DNA of 64,000 bases from Peptoniphilus grossensis ph5. GTDB lineage: Bacteria > Bacillota > Clostridia > Tissierellales > Peptoniphilaceae. The notes under the pieces are model-generated. The model was not told where the DNA came from. It saw nothing but the letters and a program-made list of their open reading frames with translations, and did not search any database. The stretch lies in contig NZ_HE978570.1 in the NCBI RefSeq assembly GCF_000311825.1, positions 58,938 to 122,937 of the forward strand. The letters run 5' to 3'. The position numbers were made by a program, and so were the translations under genes. Shown here in pieces: positions 23,526 to 32,365 of the stretch; within the stretch, counting starts at the first letter, position 1, and each line of letters starts with the position of its first letter.

Positions 23526-26420
23526 ATGAAAAATTTTGCACACTTTAAAAATAATTTTAAAAATTTAAATAAGGGTCAAAAAATTAAAATCGGACTTTTA
23601 ATTCTGCTTTTAGTTTTTGTTTTAATTATTTCATTTTTTTCAGCACTTATTGTTTCAATTATTTCAAAAACTCCTGCCACAGACTTAAATAATTTGAGTT
23701 CTTCCTTTAATCAGAGCTCCTATATTTATTCTAAAGATGGAAATTTAATTGAAAAAATTGAATCTCTTGAGTATAGAACACTAATTGACATAGATGACAT
23801 TCCCGACAATGTGAAAAATGCCTTCATAGCCATTGAAGACCACAGATTTTATAAGCACAAGGGTCTGGACCCCATTGGCATTGCATCTTCCATTGCTGCA
23901 AATATAAAGTCTCGCTCTCTTTTGCGTGGTGGATCAACTATAACTCAGCAACTGGTGCGTTCAGTTTATCTAACTAACCAAAAAACTCTTGGCAGAAAAA
24001 TTCAAGAGGCTTACCTTTCTCTACGCGTGGAAGATGTCCTAGACAAAAATGAAATTTTGGAAGCCTACTTAAATAGAATCAACTTGGGACAAGGCGCCTA
24101 TGGAATTGAAGCAGCTGCTCAAACTTATTTTTCTAAGGATGCAGTGGACCTTAACATTGCAGAAGCTGCCCTTCTTGCCGGCATACCAAAGTCCCCAACA
24201 AATTATTCGCCCTTTAAATCTGTTCCCCAAGAATATTTGAAGGAGGATTATAAGGTCATTGGCACTCGTGAAATTGACGGTAAGGACCTTTACATGGTTT
24301 TAAATGATGACGCCTTTAAGAGGCAAAAAACTGTCTTAATGAGAATGCACGAGCTTGGCTACATTGACGACAAGGACTATGAGCGTGCAAAAAATTATGA
24401 CATAGTAAGCGCCCTAAACCCTCGCAATTTTAAAAATCACACAATGTCTACCTATTCCACTGACTACATAAAAAAAGAGGCTTCTAGGTACCTTGCTGAT
24501 TTTTATAAGACATCTTTGGAAGAAGGCGAGCACAAACTTTTCACTGGTGGCTACAAGGTTTACTCCACAATTGATGAAAATATTCAAAAGGACTTAGAAG
24601 ACAAGTACGAAAACTTCAAAAACTTTTTGTTAAATAGGTCATCAAGTGGCGGCAGCAGGATGTTAAACTTAAACTTTGATGAGGGCAACAACATCATCTT
24701 TGGCGACGAAATTTTATACTTCGCTCGCAACAATATTTTAGATGAAAATTTTAATTTGGTGATTCCAAAATCATCTTACAGCATCTCCTCTCATGGCGAT
24801 TTGAAAATTAAGAGCCTTTACTTCAAGGACTCGGGACAAAAAATTGACATCATAGACGCCTACATTATTGACGACAATAAAATTTTAAACACCTATGAAA
24901 TTGGCGGTCTAAAAATTGAAGAAGGTGCAGGAGAACTTAAAAACAATTATTTAATTATAGACGGATCCTACTTAAAGGACTATCTAGACTTTTATAGAGT
25001 CGAAAATGACAAGTTGATTATTTCAAATAAATATTTTGACTTCAACCCAAGCCCTCTTATGCAACCACAATCTGCCATAATTGTTGTCAACAATTACAGT
25101 GGCTTTGTTGAGGGAATAATTGGCGGCCTTGATGTAAGGACAAAGAATGCAAAAATTTTAAATCGTGCAACAGACTCCTACAGGCAACCTGGCTCTTCTT
25201 TAACACCTTTTTCTGTCTACCTACCTGCCCTTATGGAGGGAAAAACTCTTGGCGATGTTTATGACGATGTGCCAACAACTGTTGACGGAATGTTTTGGCC
25301 ACACAATTATTATGATTCCTTTAAGGGTCTCATGACTCTTCGCCTTGCCATGGAAAATTCTTCCAATGTCATTGCGGCAGAAGTCCTAAAGGAAATAGGA
25401 AAGGACAAGGCCATAGATGTCCTTAAAAAATTTGAAATAATAAGAGAAGATGGCGACGATTATTTTATAGACCACAGGGACAACAAAAAGAAAAATGACG
25501 AAAACTTGGAGTCTCTTGCCCTTGGCAATATGCAAGTTGGCATAAGTCTTTCTCAATTATCAAAGATGTATCAGACAATTTCCAATGACGGAGTCTACAA
25601 GGAAGAAACGGCAATTTTAAAAATTGAAGACCCAAGTGGAAATATAATTATTGACAACTCCAACAAGAAGAAAAAACTTTTTGACGAAAAGACTTCTCAC
25701 CTTTTAAAGGATGTATTTATTTCCAATAGCGATAGGGGCAACGCAAGGGGCGCCCACATTGGCAAGTCAGAAACTGGCGCTTACTTGGGACAAAACAAGG
25801 TCAATTCAGATTATTTTGTCAATGGTTTTAACAAGAGCCACACAATTTCCCTTTGGCTAGGAGCAGACTCACCAAAAATTTCTCTTGCATCAGACAAGTC
25901 AGCGGCAATTGACTTATTTAACACAATGTCAAAAAATTTGAGCAAGGCTGAAAATTTTGACGAAGACCCATCCTATATTGTCACGAGAAAAATTTCTTCA
26001 AAGAGCGGCAAACTTGCAACAAAGATGAGCGATTACGCTGGCGCATCTTACAGCGAAAAATATATTTCTGGCACTGAGCCAAGTGAGCAAGATGACTTAT
26101 TTAAAAAATATTTAATTTGCAAGGACTCCAATAAACTTGCAACGCAGTTTTGCCCAAGTGAGTCAGTCCTATACACAGTTCGCTTCGAGAGAAAGGAAAA
26201 GTACGACGCCAAGGACCACTACGGAATTTATCCTGACGACTATATGACTCTTCCAAAGGAACACTGCGATGTTCACACTAGAGAATGGTATAATGAATTT
26301 GGCGAAGAAGAAAATAATTCACCAAAAAAAGATAAGGCTAAAAAATCATCAAAGCAAGAAAAGTCAAAAAAATCTTCAGATAAGATAAAGACAAGTAAAA
26401 CAAGTAAGAAGAAAAAATAG
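23526..26420 (+). CDS. Class A penicillin-binding protein with eroded transpeptidase motifs
   Basis: 964 aa. A membrane anchor (about 22-48) is followed by a GT51 glycosyltransferase with every motif intact: EDHRFYKHKG (104-113), GGSTITQQ, RKIQEA and EAYLNRINLGQGAYG. In the transpeptidase domain the SxxK motif reads S557-S-L-T560, so the catalytic lysine is replaced by Thr. SxN is present (S612-S-N614). KTG is altered to K747-S-E-T-G. The last 60 residues are a Lys/Ser-rich tail. Start ATG 23526 behind AAAGGAG; the TTG at 23508 lies before that site. It is probably a working glycan polymerase with weak or no crosslinking activity. Confidence 0.9.
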   Translation: MKNFAHFKNNFKNLNKGQKIKIGLLILLLVFVLIISFFSALIVSIISKTPATDLNNLSSSFNQSSYIYSKDGNLIEKIESLEYRTLIDIDDIPDNVKNAFIAIEDHRFYKHKGLDPIGIASSIAANIKSRSLLRGGSTITQQLVRSVYLTNQKTLGRKIQEAYLSLRVEDVLDKNEILEAYLNRINLGQGAYGIEAAAQTYFSKDAVDLNIAEAALLAGIPKSPTNYSPFKSVPQEYLKEDYKVIGTREIDGKDLYMVLNDDAFKRQKTVLMRMHELGYIDDKDYERAKNYDIVSALNPRNFKNHTMSTYSTDYIKKEASRYLADFYKTSLEEGEHKLFTGGYKVYSTIDENIQKDLEDKYENFKNFLLNRSSSGGSRMLNLNFDEGNNIIFGDEILYFARNNILDENFNLVIPKSSYSISSHGDLKIKSLYFKDSGQKIDIIDAYIIDDNKILNTYEIGGLKIEEGAGELKNNYLIIDGSYLKDYLDFYRVENDKLIISNKYFDFNPSPLMQPQSAIIVVNNYSGFVEGIIGGLDVRTKNAKILNRATDSYRQPGSSLTPFSVYLPALMEGKTLGDVYDDVPTTVDGMFWPHNYYDSFKGLMTLRLAMENSSNVIAAEVLKEIGKDKAIDVLKKFEIIREDGDDYFIDHRDNKKKNDENLESLALGNMQVGISLSQLSKMYQTISNDGVYKEETAILKIEDPSGNIIIDNSNKKKKLFDEKTSHLLKDVFISNSDRGNARGAHIGKSETGAYLGQNKVNSDYFVNGFNKSHTISLWLGADSPKISLASDKSAAIDLFNTMSKNLSKAENFDEDPSYIVTRKISSKSGKLATKMSDYAGASYSEKYISGTEPSEQDDLFKKYLICKDSNKLATQFCPSESVLYTVRFERKEKYDAKDHYGIYPDDYMTLPKEHCDVHTREWYNEFGEEENNSPKKDKAKKSSKQEKSKKSSDKIKTSKTSKKKK

Positions 26421-26428
26421 GAGGAAAT

Positions 26429-26605
26429 ATGAAAAAATTAAAGAGCCTAATTAAACTAATAGCCTTTATAAAACTTATAAAGCCAAAAAGAAGAAGGAGA
26501 AGAATAAAACTTATGCCCCTCTTAAATCCCAAGAGGGCAGGCAAGGTTTTTTATCACGCTGGCAAAATAAGAATGAGAAACGAAATAAAGAGATTATTAT
26601 ACTAA
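26429..26605 (+). CDS. Small, very basic protein of unknown function
   Basis: 58 aa. SD GGAGGAAAT starts in the stop codon of the PBP gene, and the ATG is 8 bp downstream, so co-translation is likely. About a third of the residues are Lys or Arg, including KPKRRRRR near the middle; the N-terminus LIKLIAFIKLIK is amphipathic. It lies right before a strong terminator, which supports a real gene end. No homologue recognised; a membrane- or nucleic-acid-associated accessory protein is possible. Confidence 0.65.
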   Translation: MKKLKSLIKLIAFIKLIKPKRRRRRIKLMPLLNPKRAGKVFYHAGKIRMRNEIKRLLY

Positions 26606-26606
26606 A

Positions 26607-26637
26607 AAAAGGATCTGCTCTGCAGGTCCTTTTCTCA
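26607..26637. terminator. Bidirectional terminator between PBP operon and macro-domain gene
   Basis: 12-bp stem AAAAGGATCTGC/GCAGGTCCTTTT (one T:G pair) with a 3-base loop; A and T runs on both sides. Confidence 0.9.
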
Positions 26638-26666
26638 TTTCATTCCTAAAAAATTTTCATGGAATT

Positions 26667-27179
26667 TTATCTTTCAATCCATTCTTTGTTTTTCTTTTTC
26701 AAAACTTTTACTACATTGTCGTTAAGGGCAGATATTGTCACATCGAGATCCTTGTCCTTTATAAAATCTCTTATGGTGTAGACTGCCACTTCTGCTGCTT
26801 CATCAAGGGGATAGCCATAGATGCCTGATGATAGGAGTGGAAAAACAATGCTCTTTAAATTATTTTCCACTGCTAAGGAAAGGGCAGACCTATAGGCTGC
26901 TTCTAAAGTTTCTCTTTCACCTTGCTTTCCATCAAAATAAATTGGTCCCACTGAATGAATTATGTATTTTGATTTTAAATTATAGCCTCTTGTAATAACA
27001 GCTTGGCCTGGTTTTATCGGTGCAAGTTTATTACATTCTTCTTCTAAGCCTTTGTCATTTGCTTCTTTAAAAATTTGTCCGCAAACTCCGCCGCCTCTTT
27101 TTAATTCAGCGTTTGCTGCATTCACTATTGCGTCAACTTCGTAATCTAAAATATTTTTCTTTTCAATTTGAAAGCTCAT
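26667..27179 (-). CDS. Macro domain (ADP-ribose binding) protein
   Basis: 170 aa, a single macro domain. The ligand loops are intact: IVNAANAELKRGGGVCGQIF and FPLLSSGIYGYP. Relatives remove ADP-ribose from proteins or hydrolyse O-acetyl-ADP-ribose. ATG at 27179 chosen over an in-frame start at 27224 because AAGGGGTG lies at good spacing. It stands alone, convergent with the PBP operon. No ADP-ribosyltransferase was seen nearby. Confidence 0.92.
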   Translation of the reverse strand: MSFQIEKKNILDYEVDAIVNAANAELKRGGGVCGQIFKEANDKGLEEECNKLAPIKPGQAVITRGYNLKSKYIIHSVGPIYFDGKQGERETLEAAYRSALSLAVENNLKSIVFPLLSSGIYGYPLDEAAEVAVYTIRDFIKDKDLDVTISALNDNVVKVLKKKNKEWIER

Positions 27180-27282
27180 AATGCACCCCTTACTTTCTCC
27201 TTTAAAATATATACCACATTGCAAATTTTTTAAATAGTTAAATGCAATTTTTTGACAAAAATTATATCTTTGTAAAATTCTA

Positions 27283-27312
27283 TAAAAAAAGACTAACTGG
27301 AAAGTTAGCCTT
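27283..27312 (-). terminator. Terminator after nhaC
   Basis: Arms AAGGCTAAC/GTTAGTCTT (one G:T pair), a 6-base loop and a T run on the minus strand, 5 bp past the nhaC stop. Confidence 0.9.
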
Positions 27313-27317
27313 AAAAA

Positions 27318-28823
27318 TTAATTTTCATTTTTTAAATATTTATTAATGGTCATTCTCTTTAGGACAAAGACAATTGCTGCAAGTATTACTATTCCAATTG
27401 GAAGTGTAAGTCCAGGCTTTCCTATTATGCCTGATATTAAGAAGGCAAGAGCTGAGGCACAGCCTACGCTAATTGCATAGGGAAGCTGACTGGACACATG
27501 GGCTATGTGGTCGCAACCTGCTCCTGCTGATGACAAAATTGTTGTATCAGAAATTGGTGAGCAGTGGTCTCCAAATACTGAGCCAGAAAAAATTGCTGCA
27601 AGGACAACTGTCAAGAAGTGCATGTGGTCTGTGTGCATTAGGATTGGCACCATTATTGGAATTAAAATCCCAAAAGTTCCCCAAGCTGTTCCTGTTGAGA
27701 AGGATAAAAAGGCTCCAACAACAAAAATTATTGCAGGTAGAAGCCACATTGGCATTGTTGAGTTAGAAATTAGTGATGCAATGTAGGATCCTGTGTTTAA
27801 AAATTCGTCACTTGTGATGCCACCAATAGTCCATGCAAGGGAAAGAATTACTATGGCAGATACCATTGTCTTCATTCCTTCTACGATTCCCTTCATAAAT
27901 TCTTCGAACTTTAAGAGTTTTCTCGGAAGATAAAGAAGGGCTGAAACTACTATGGCAAAGAAGGCTCCTATGACTAGGGACAAGTTTACATTTGCATCGC
28001 CAAAGGCAGCTGCTGCTCCCACTCCATCAGAGAAAAATCCTCCAGTCTTTAGCATCATCATTACTGTGACAAAAATTAATACTACAATTGGCACTACAAG
28101 GTCATAAACTCTTCCATTCTTTGAATATTCATAGCCAACTTCTTCTTTTTCAATTATTCTTGATGTGTCATTTAATTCATACTTTTCCATTACTCCCATT
28201 TCTATATCTGTTGTACAAAAATATAAAATCATAAGTAATGTTAAAATTGGATAGACATTCATTGGTATTGTTGAAAGAAAGACGCTCATAGGATTTTTTA
28301 CTCCAGTATCTCCTATTACTGCAACTACAGAAGCCGCCCAAGATGAAACTGGTGCAAGAATACATACAGGGGCTGCAGTGGAGTCAATTATGTGGGCAAG
28401 TTTTGCCCTTGATACTTTATTTTCATCAATAATTGGCTTCATAACTGCACCAACAGTTAAGCAGTTAAAGTAGTCGTCTATAAAAATTAACATTCCAAGA
28501 AAAGCTGTGGCAAGCTTCGCCATTTTTTTGCTCTTGATCTTTTTGCTTGCCCACTTTCCATAGGCAAATGACCCTCCCGCCATGTTCATTACCATTACTA
28601 GAGAGCCAAGCATAGTCAAAAAGACTAACATTAAAGCGTTGTCGCCTAGCTTAGTTCCCATTAAATCAAAAACTGTTTCCAAGGCGGCAATAATATTTCC
28701 GCCAGTGTAAATAAGTCCTCCAGATAAAATGCCAATTAATAGTGAAGTTATTACTTCTTTAGTTATTAGTGCCAAGGCAATGGCAACTATTGGAGGAACT
28801 ATCGATAAAATTCCAAATTCCAT
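27318..28823 (-). CDS. NhaC family Na+/H+ antiporter
   Basis: 501 aa with about 11-12 membrane segments. Conserved elements include FIDDYFNCLTVGAVMKPI, with charged residues in a membrane helix, and FGDHCSPISDTTILSSAGA near the C-terminus, both typical of NhaC/YheL-like exchangers. Substrate could be Na+, or an organic acid exchange as in the MleN subfamily; sequence alone does not decide. SD GGAGAAGAA, 16 bp after the TIM-barrel gene, so the two form an operon. Confidence 0.88.
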   Translation of the reverse strand: MEFGILSIVPPIVAIALALITKEVITSLLIGILSGGLIYTGGNIIAALETVFDLMGTKLGDNALMLVFLTMLGSLVMVMNMAGGSFAYGKWASKKIKSKKMAKLATAFLGMLIFIDDYFNCLTVGAVMKPIIDENKVSRAKLAHIIDSTAAPVCILAPVSSWAASVVAVIGDTGVKNPMSVFLSTIPMNVYPILTLLMILYFCTTDIEMGVMEKYELNDTSRIIEKEEVGYEYSKNGRVYDLVVPIVVLIFVTVMMMLKTGGFFSDGVGAAAAFGDANVNLSLVIGAFFAIVVSALLYLPRKLLKFEEFMKGIVEGMKTMVSAIVILSLAWTIGGITSDEFLNTGSYIASLISNSTMPMWLLPAIIFVVGAFLSFSTGTAWGTFGILIPIMVPILMHTDHMHFLTVVLAAIFSGSVFGDHCSPISDTTILSSAGAGCDHIAHVSSQLPYAISVGCASALAFLISGIIGKPGLTLPIGIVILAAIVFVLKRMTINKYLKNEN

Positions 28824-28839
28824 TTCTTCTCCTTTGTTT

Positions 28840-29562
28840 TTATTTCTCCTTATCTTTCATATTATGTCTATATTTTTCCATAACTTCAGAAAAAATTTCG
28901 GAGCTTGACTGTGGCGTGTAGGTGATGGCATTTGCACCTGCTTCTATAGTCGCAAGAATATGCTCATCAGTGTGACCACCTGTTGCTATAATTGGAAACT
29001 CATCTCCAACTATCTTTCTTGTATATTTTACTAGTTCTGCAGTATTTTTGCCACCAGCAATATTAAGTATCCTTGCACCTGCCTTCACCTTGCCCTTGAT
29101 GTCGTCCTCTTTTGTAATTACAGTAGCTATGACGGCAATGTCTAGGGCCTTTGAAATAATTTTTATATTAGCATTGGACATAGGGGCATTTACTACAACT
29201 CCTGCTGCTCCCATAAGCTCTGCTTGCAGTCCAATATTGACAGCCCTTAGTCCAGATGTTGTTCCCCCACCGATGCCAACAAAGACAGGAACAGATGCAA
29301 CTTCCATTATAGCAGAAACAATTTTAAGTTGGGGCGTAAAAGGATAAACTGACATAATTGCCTGTGCATTGTTGTTGACAATAATGGGAATATCGTTGGT
29401 AAACATGAGAGATTTTATTCTCTTGCCCATAAAGTTTATCCCACTTGCCCTATAAGTCACTTCAGGTACAGACACTTGTCTTCTTCTAAGTTCCGTATCT
29501 ATACTTGGGACAAATTTCTTTTTCTTTTCTATATTTTCAAAATTATTTTCAAAATTTTCCAT
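28840..29562 (-). CDS. TIM-barrel protein of unknown function (often labelled 'hydrolase')
   Basis: 240 aa. The sequence looks like a phosphate-binding beta/alpha barrel: FVGIGGGTTSG, GAAGVVVNAPMSN, VKAGARILNIAGG, PIIATGGHTDEHI, GANAITYTPQSS. The late GG and GAN motifs resemble the phosphate site of aldolase or phosphosugar barrels. The N-terminal 25 residues are charged. I know homologues only under uninformative names. It is transcribed first in a two-gene unit with nhaC, which hints at a substrate carried by that exchanger, but this is inference. Confidence 0.7.
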   Translation of the reverse strand: MENFENNFENIEKKKKFVPSIDTELRRRQVSVPEVTYRASGINFMGKRIKSLMFTNDIPIIVNNNAQAIMSVYPFTPQLKIVSAIMEVASVPVFVGIGGGTTSGLRAVNIGLQAELMGAAGVVVNAPMSNANIKIISKALDIAVIATVITKEDDIKGKVKAGARILNIAGGKNTAELVKYTRKIVGDEFPIIATGGHTDEHILATIEAGANAITYTPQSSSEIFSEVMEKYRHNMKDKEK

Positions 29563-29662
29563 AAATCCCCCATAATTTTTTATCTTAATTTTATATTTAT
29601 TTAATACGATATTTATAATAATGTCAATTCTATTTTTTACTTTTATAAAAATAATTAATCTG

Positions 29663-29671
29663 TGTTATACT
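29663..29671 (+). promoter_or_regulatory. Extended -10 promoter of the HEPN/nuclease-like gene
   Basis: TGTTATACT, 33 bp upstream of the ATG at 29705. Confidence 0.45.
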
Positions 29672-29704
29672 TTCTTTAGAATTGTTATAGAGAGAAGGAG
29701 AAAA

Positions 29705-30607
29705 ATGCTTCCTAATTTAAAAAGATTTGGATTTGAATTTGAAGAGTGCGAAAATAGAGTTTCTTATTCAATTTATCACGAAAATAAACCCATCAAATTA
29801 ACAGAAGAGATGACAAAAACTTTGGAGTATCTCCTTTGGTATGTTCCAAATATAAACTCCATCCAGTCACCACAAAATGAACTTACATCTTCTATTAATT
29901 TTGAAGATTTTGTCTTTGGCATATTAAAATCCTATATGAATTTAGAAAATAAAGATGTTGCCTTCTTAGATTACATTGATAGTGACATTGTAAAATTTTA
30001 TGAAAATAAAATTTGTCCTCATTCGCAAAAAATAATTCTCACCAAGGGTGTCAATTAATCAAAAACTGACTCCCTCCTTCGCCACATAAGAAATTCCCTT
30101 GCTCATGGACACTTTACAATAGTCCAGGGCATGTTAATTGGCTTCGACTATAAAACTGCAGCAGAAGGCAGAGAAGTTTGCACAGGGATTTTTAAAATTT
30201 TCCCCCAAAATCTCTTGCGAGGACTTTCAAGTCTCGATAAAGAAATAACAGCAGAAAAACTTGCACAAATTTCCCTTGAAAGGACGGGCTACAGCGTTGA
30301 GAGATTTAAAAATTCAAGAGATGATTCATCCTTTGACTTCTATGTTAAAAAGGGCAAAAAGAGATATGCCCTTGAAATAAAAAAATACAATAATATTGAA
30401 GTTTTGCCAGAGTCTGAAGTAAAATCTTTGGTTAATAAATTTTCTGCTTTGTACCAAGGCATAACTCCAGTCTTATTCATTAATACTTCTTTCTTGGAGA
30501 AGGAAACTAAGGAAAAATTAAAGAGAGAAAATGTTATAATTTTAGACATAAAAAATATTTTAAAAATGTTAGACAATAGAGATATTTTAGCTGAAATTGA
30601 CCATTAA
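29705..30607 (+). pseudogene. HEPN-like/PD-(D/E)xK nuclease-like gene interrupted by one in-frame stop
   Basis: One reading frame continues from the ATG at 29705 (SD AGAAGGAG) to 30607 except for a single TAA at 30056-30058. Sequence right after the stop stays in frame and codes for SLLRHIRNSLAHGHF, a HEPN-type LRHIRN..AHG motif. The C-terminal part has SFDFYVKKGKKRYALEIKKY, with spaced D and ExK residues as in PD-(D/E)xK restriction-like nucleases. So the intact gene would encode about 300 aa: an unknown N-terminal region, a HEPN-like segment and a nuclease-like domain. No ribosome site precedes the ATG at 30131. Nonsense decay or an assembly error is more likely than two genes. Confidence 0.75.
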
Positions 30608-30610
30608 AAT

Positions 30611-30640
30611 AGGATGCACGTTTTGCATCCTTAATTTTTT
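30611..30640. terminator. Bidirectional terminator overlapping the DUF1294 gene end
   Basis: Perfect arms AGGATGCA/TGCATCCT, then TTAATTTTTT on the plus strand and ATTTTAAT on the minus strand; the stem reaches the stop codon of the convergent gene. Confidence 0.88.
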
Positions 30641-30873
30641 ATTAAATAAATTGTAAGAGCCATGCCAATGAGGTTGGCAAGGTAAAATTTTTTCTCCCGA
30701 GTCTTGTGATGAAAAATTTCCATTCCAAGAAAACCACCCATGCCTGCCACAAGAGAAAAGGTCAAGAGAGTTTTTTCGCTAATCCTCCACTTATTGTGCT
30801 TAGCCTTGTACTTGTCTATGCCATACAAAATAAAGTTTATGAGGTTTAAAATTATTATATATTTATTTTCCAT
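30631..30873 (-). CDS. DUF1294 family small membrane protein
   Basis: 80 aa. The family pattern is clear: N-terminal hydrophobic helix, then YGIDKYKAKHNKWRISEKTLL, GGFLGMEIFHHKTREKKF, and a final hydrophobic segment. Function of the family is unknown. GTG/ATG choice is not an issue: the ATG at 30873 opens the conserved region. Monocistronic, convergent with the broken nuclease-like gene. Confidence 0.88.
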   Translation of the reverse strand: MENKYIIILNLINFILYGIDKYKAKHNKWRISEKTLLTFSLVAGMGGFLGMEIFHHKTREKKFYLANLIGMALTIYLIKN

Positions 30874-30944
30874 GTGATCATCCTTTTACAAAATATCTAA
30901 GAATAATATATCATAAAAGACGTCCTTAAAAAAAAATTAATCAA

Positions 30945-31427
30945 TTATTTCATCATCTCATAGTGGACAGCACCAGTTTCAAATTTTTCATTTTTTAATT
31001 TTTTATTCACTTCATTAAACGCTTCTTCACTTTTTCTTAAGTCTTCAATCTTTTTGTCATACTTAATAGTCAAAATTTCATTTGCAAAATCTTTATCAAT
31101 GCCAGAAAAGTCAAGGTCTTCTCCATTGTAGTTAACTTCATCGACATCAGTTAAAACTAAAAGATTAACTCCATTTATAAAAAGTTCTTTTGTATTCTCA
31201 TCTCTACTAGAATTTGGAGTCTTTTCCAGATTGATTTCAACGCTCTTGTCTTTAAGCTCAAAATCGCCCAATTTATTTTCCTTCCACTCAAGTTTATTTA
31301 TTATTTTCTCCACTCCCTTTTCATCTGAAGTGTCTGTCTTCATAGAGTAGAGAGATTTATTGCCACAAGCTGATAAAAATAAAAATGTAATTAGAAAAAT
31401 AATAGATATTTTAAATAATTTTTTCAT
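30945..31427 (-). CDS. Lipoprotein of unknown function
   Basis: 160 aa. Signal peptide MKKLFKISIIFLITFLFLSAC with lipobox cysteine at 21. The mature part has a short DTSDEKGVEKIINKLEW segment and a C-terminal YDKKIEDLRKSEEAFNEVNKKL helix. No family is recognised. SD GGAGCG. It has its own promoter downstream of the ycsI-like terminator and is the only gene of its unit. Confidence 0.75.
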   Translation of the reverse strand: MKKLFKISIIFLITFLFLSACGNKSLYSMKTDTSDEKGVEKIINKLEWKENKLGDFELKDKSVEINLEKTPNSSRDENTKELFINGVNLLVLTDVDEVNYNGEDLDFSGIDKDFANEILTIKYDKKIEDLRKSEEAFNEVNKKLKNEKFETGAVHYEMMK

Positions 31428-31458
31428 AAAAAACGCTCCTCATTTATTACTTTATCTA

Positions 31459-31486
31459 ATTATATAGCAAAATAGTTTTTTTTCAA
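31459..31486 (-). promoter_or_regulatory. Promoter of the 30945-31427 lipoprotein gene
   Basis: TTGAAA, 16 bp, TATAAT on the minus strand, about 30 bp ahead of the ATG. Confidence 0.6.
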
Positions 31487-31492
31487 AAAAAT

Positions 31493-31547
31493 ACACAAAA
31501 AATCTGCCAAGTTTTGATGGTACACATCATTTCCTTGACAGATTTTT
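31493..31547 (-). terminator. Terminator of the 5-oxoprolinase operon
   Basis: Long stem AAAATCTGTCAAG/CTTGGCAGATTTT with an inner GATG/CATC pair and T run on the minus strand. Confidence 0.85.
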
Positions 31548-31567
31548 AAAATTTGTATTAAAAGTTT

Positions 31568-32365
31568 TTAGAATACTGATACATAAGAATCTTTTTTATC
31601 TAAGATAAGCATATGACCAGGTGCGTGAGTGATCATAATTTCTGGTTTAGATGCCATAGCAACTGCTTGAGGTGTTACGCCACAAGCCCAAAATACTGGC
31701 ACTTCTCCTTCTTTAATTTCACTTCTTTCACCAAAGTCAGGCTTATCAACATCCTTGATTCCTATAACAGCTGGGTCTCCAATGTGAATTGGTGCGCCGT
31801 GAGTTGCTGGGAATCTTGCTGTAACAGTTGTTGCTCTTACAATGTCCTTGTAAGGAATTGGTCTCATTGATACCACTGTGTTGCCGTGGAAGATTCCTGC
31901 TGGCTCTGTAGCAATATTTGTAATATACATTGGTACATTGTGTTCATCTTCAATATGTCTTACAGGCACATCTGCTTCTAGCATTGCCTTTTCAAAGGAG
32001 AAGGAACAGCCAATTACAAAGGTAACGAAATCATCTTGCCATACATCTTTTAAGTCCTTAACTTCTTCAACAAATTCGCCATTTTTATAAATTCTATACC
32101 TTGGCACATCAGTCCTAATGTCGGCGCCATCAGCCATAATTTTTGTAAGAGGACTTCCCTCATCTAATACTTCAAGTATTGGACATGGTTTAGGGTTTCT
32201 TTGTGCAAAAAGTAGAAAGTCGTAGGCATATTTTTTTGGAAGGATAGCGAGGTTCGCTTGCAAATATCCTTCACTCATACCTGAAGTTGGAAGATCAACT
32301 TCGCCCTTTCTTATGAGTTCTCTAACATCTCTTGGATGCATCTTTGCAAGTTCACTTAATTTCAT
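31568..32365 (-). CDS. YcsI/DUF1445 family putative hydro-lyase
   Basis: 265 aa, full length for UPF0317. Typical blocks: DVRELIRKGE, TSGMSEGYLQANLAILP, FVIGCSFSFEKAMLEA, RFPATHGAPIHIGDP, FWACGVTPQAVAM and ITHAPGHMLILD. A member of this family has been described as D-glutamate cyclase in vertebrates, which would yield 5-oxo-D-proline; here that is only suggestive. Its start overlaps the pxpC stop by 4 bp (ATGA). It is last of five genes, as in the Bacillus ycsF-ycsG-ycsI-kipI-kipA region. Confidence 0.9.
   Translation of the reverse strand: MKLSELAKMHPRDVRELIRKGEVDLPTSGMSEGYLQANLAILPKKYAYDFLLFAQRNPKPCPILEVLDEGSPLTKIMADGADIRTDVPRYRIYKNGEFVEEVKDLKDVWQDDFVTFVIGCSFSFEKAMLEADVPVRHIEDEHNVPMYITNIATEPAGIFHGNTVVSMRPIPYKDIVRATTVTARFPATHGAPIHIGDPAVIGIKDVDKPDFGERSEIKEGEVPVFWACGVTPQAVAMASKPEIMITHAPGHMLILDKKDSYVSVF

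Noticed and set aside
30131..30607. Separate gene for the nuclease-like C-terminal part
   Set aside because: Same frame as the upstream part, no ribosome site, and coding similarity begins before its ATG, right after the stop.
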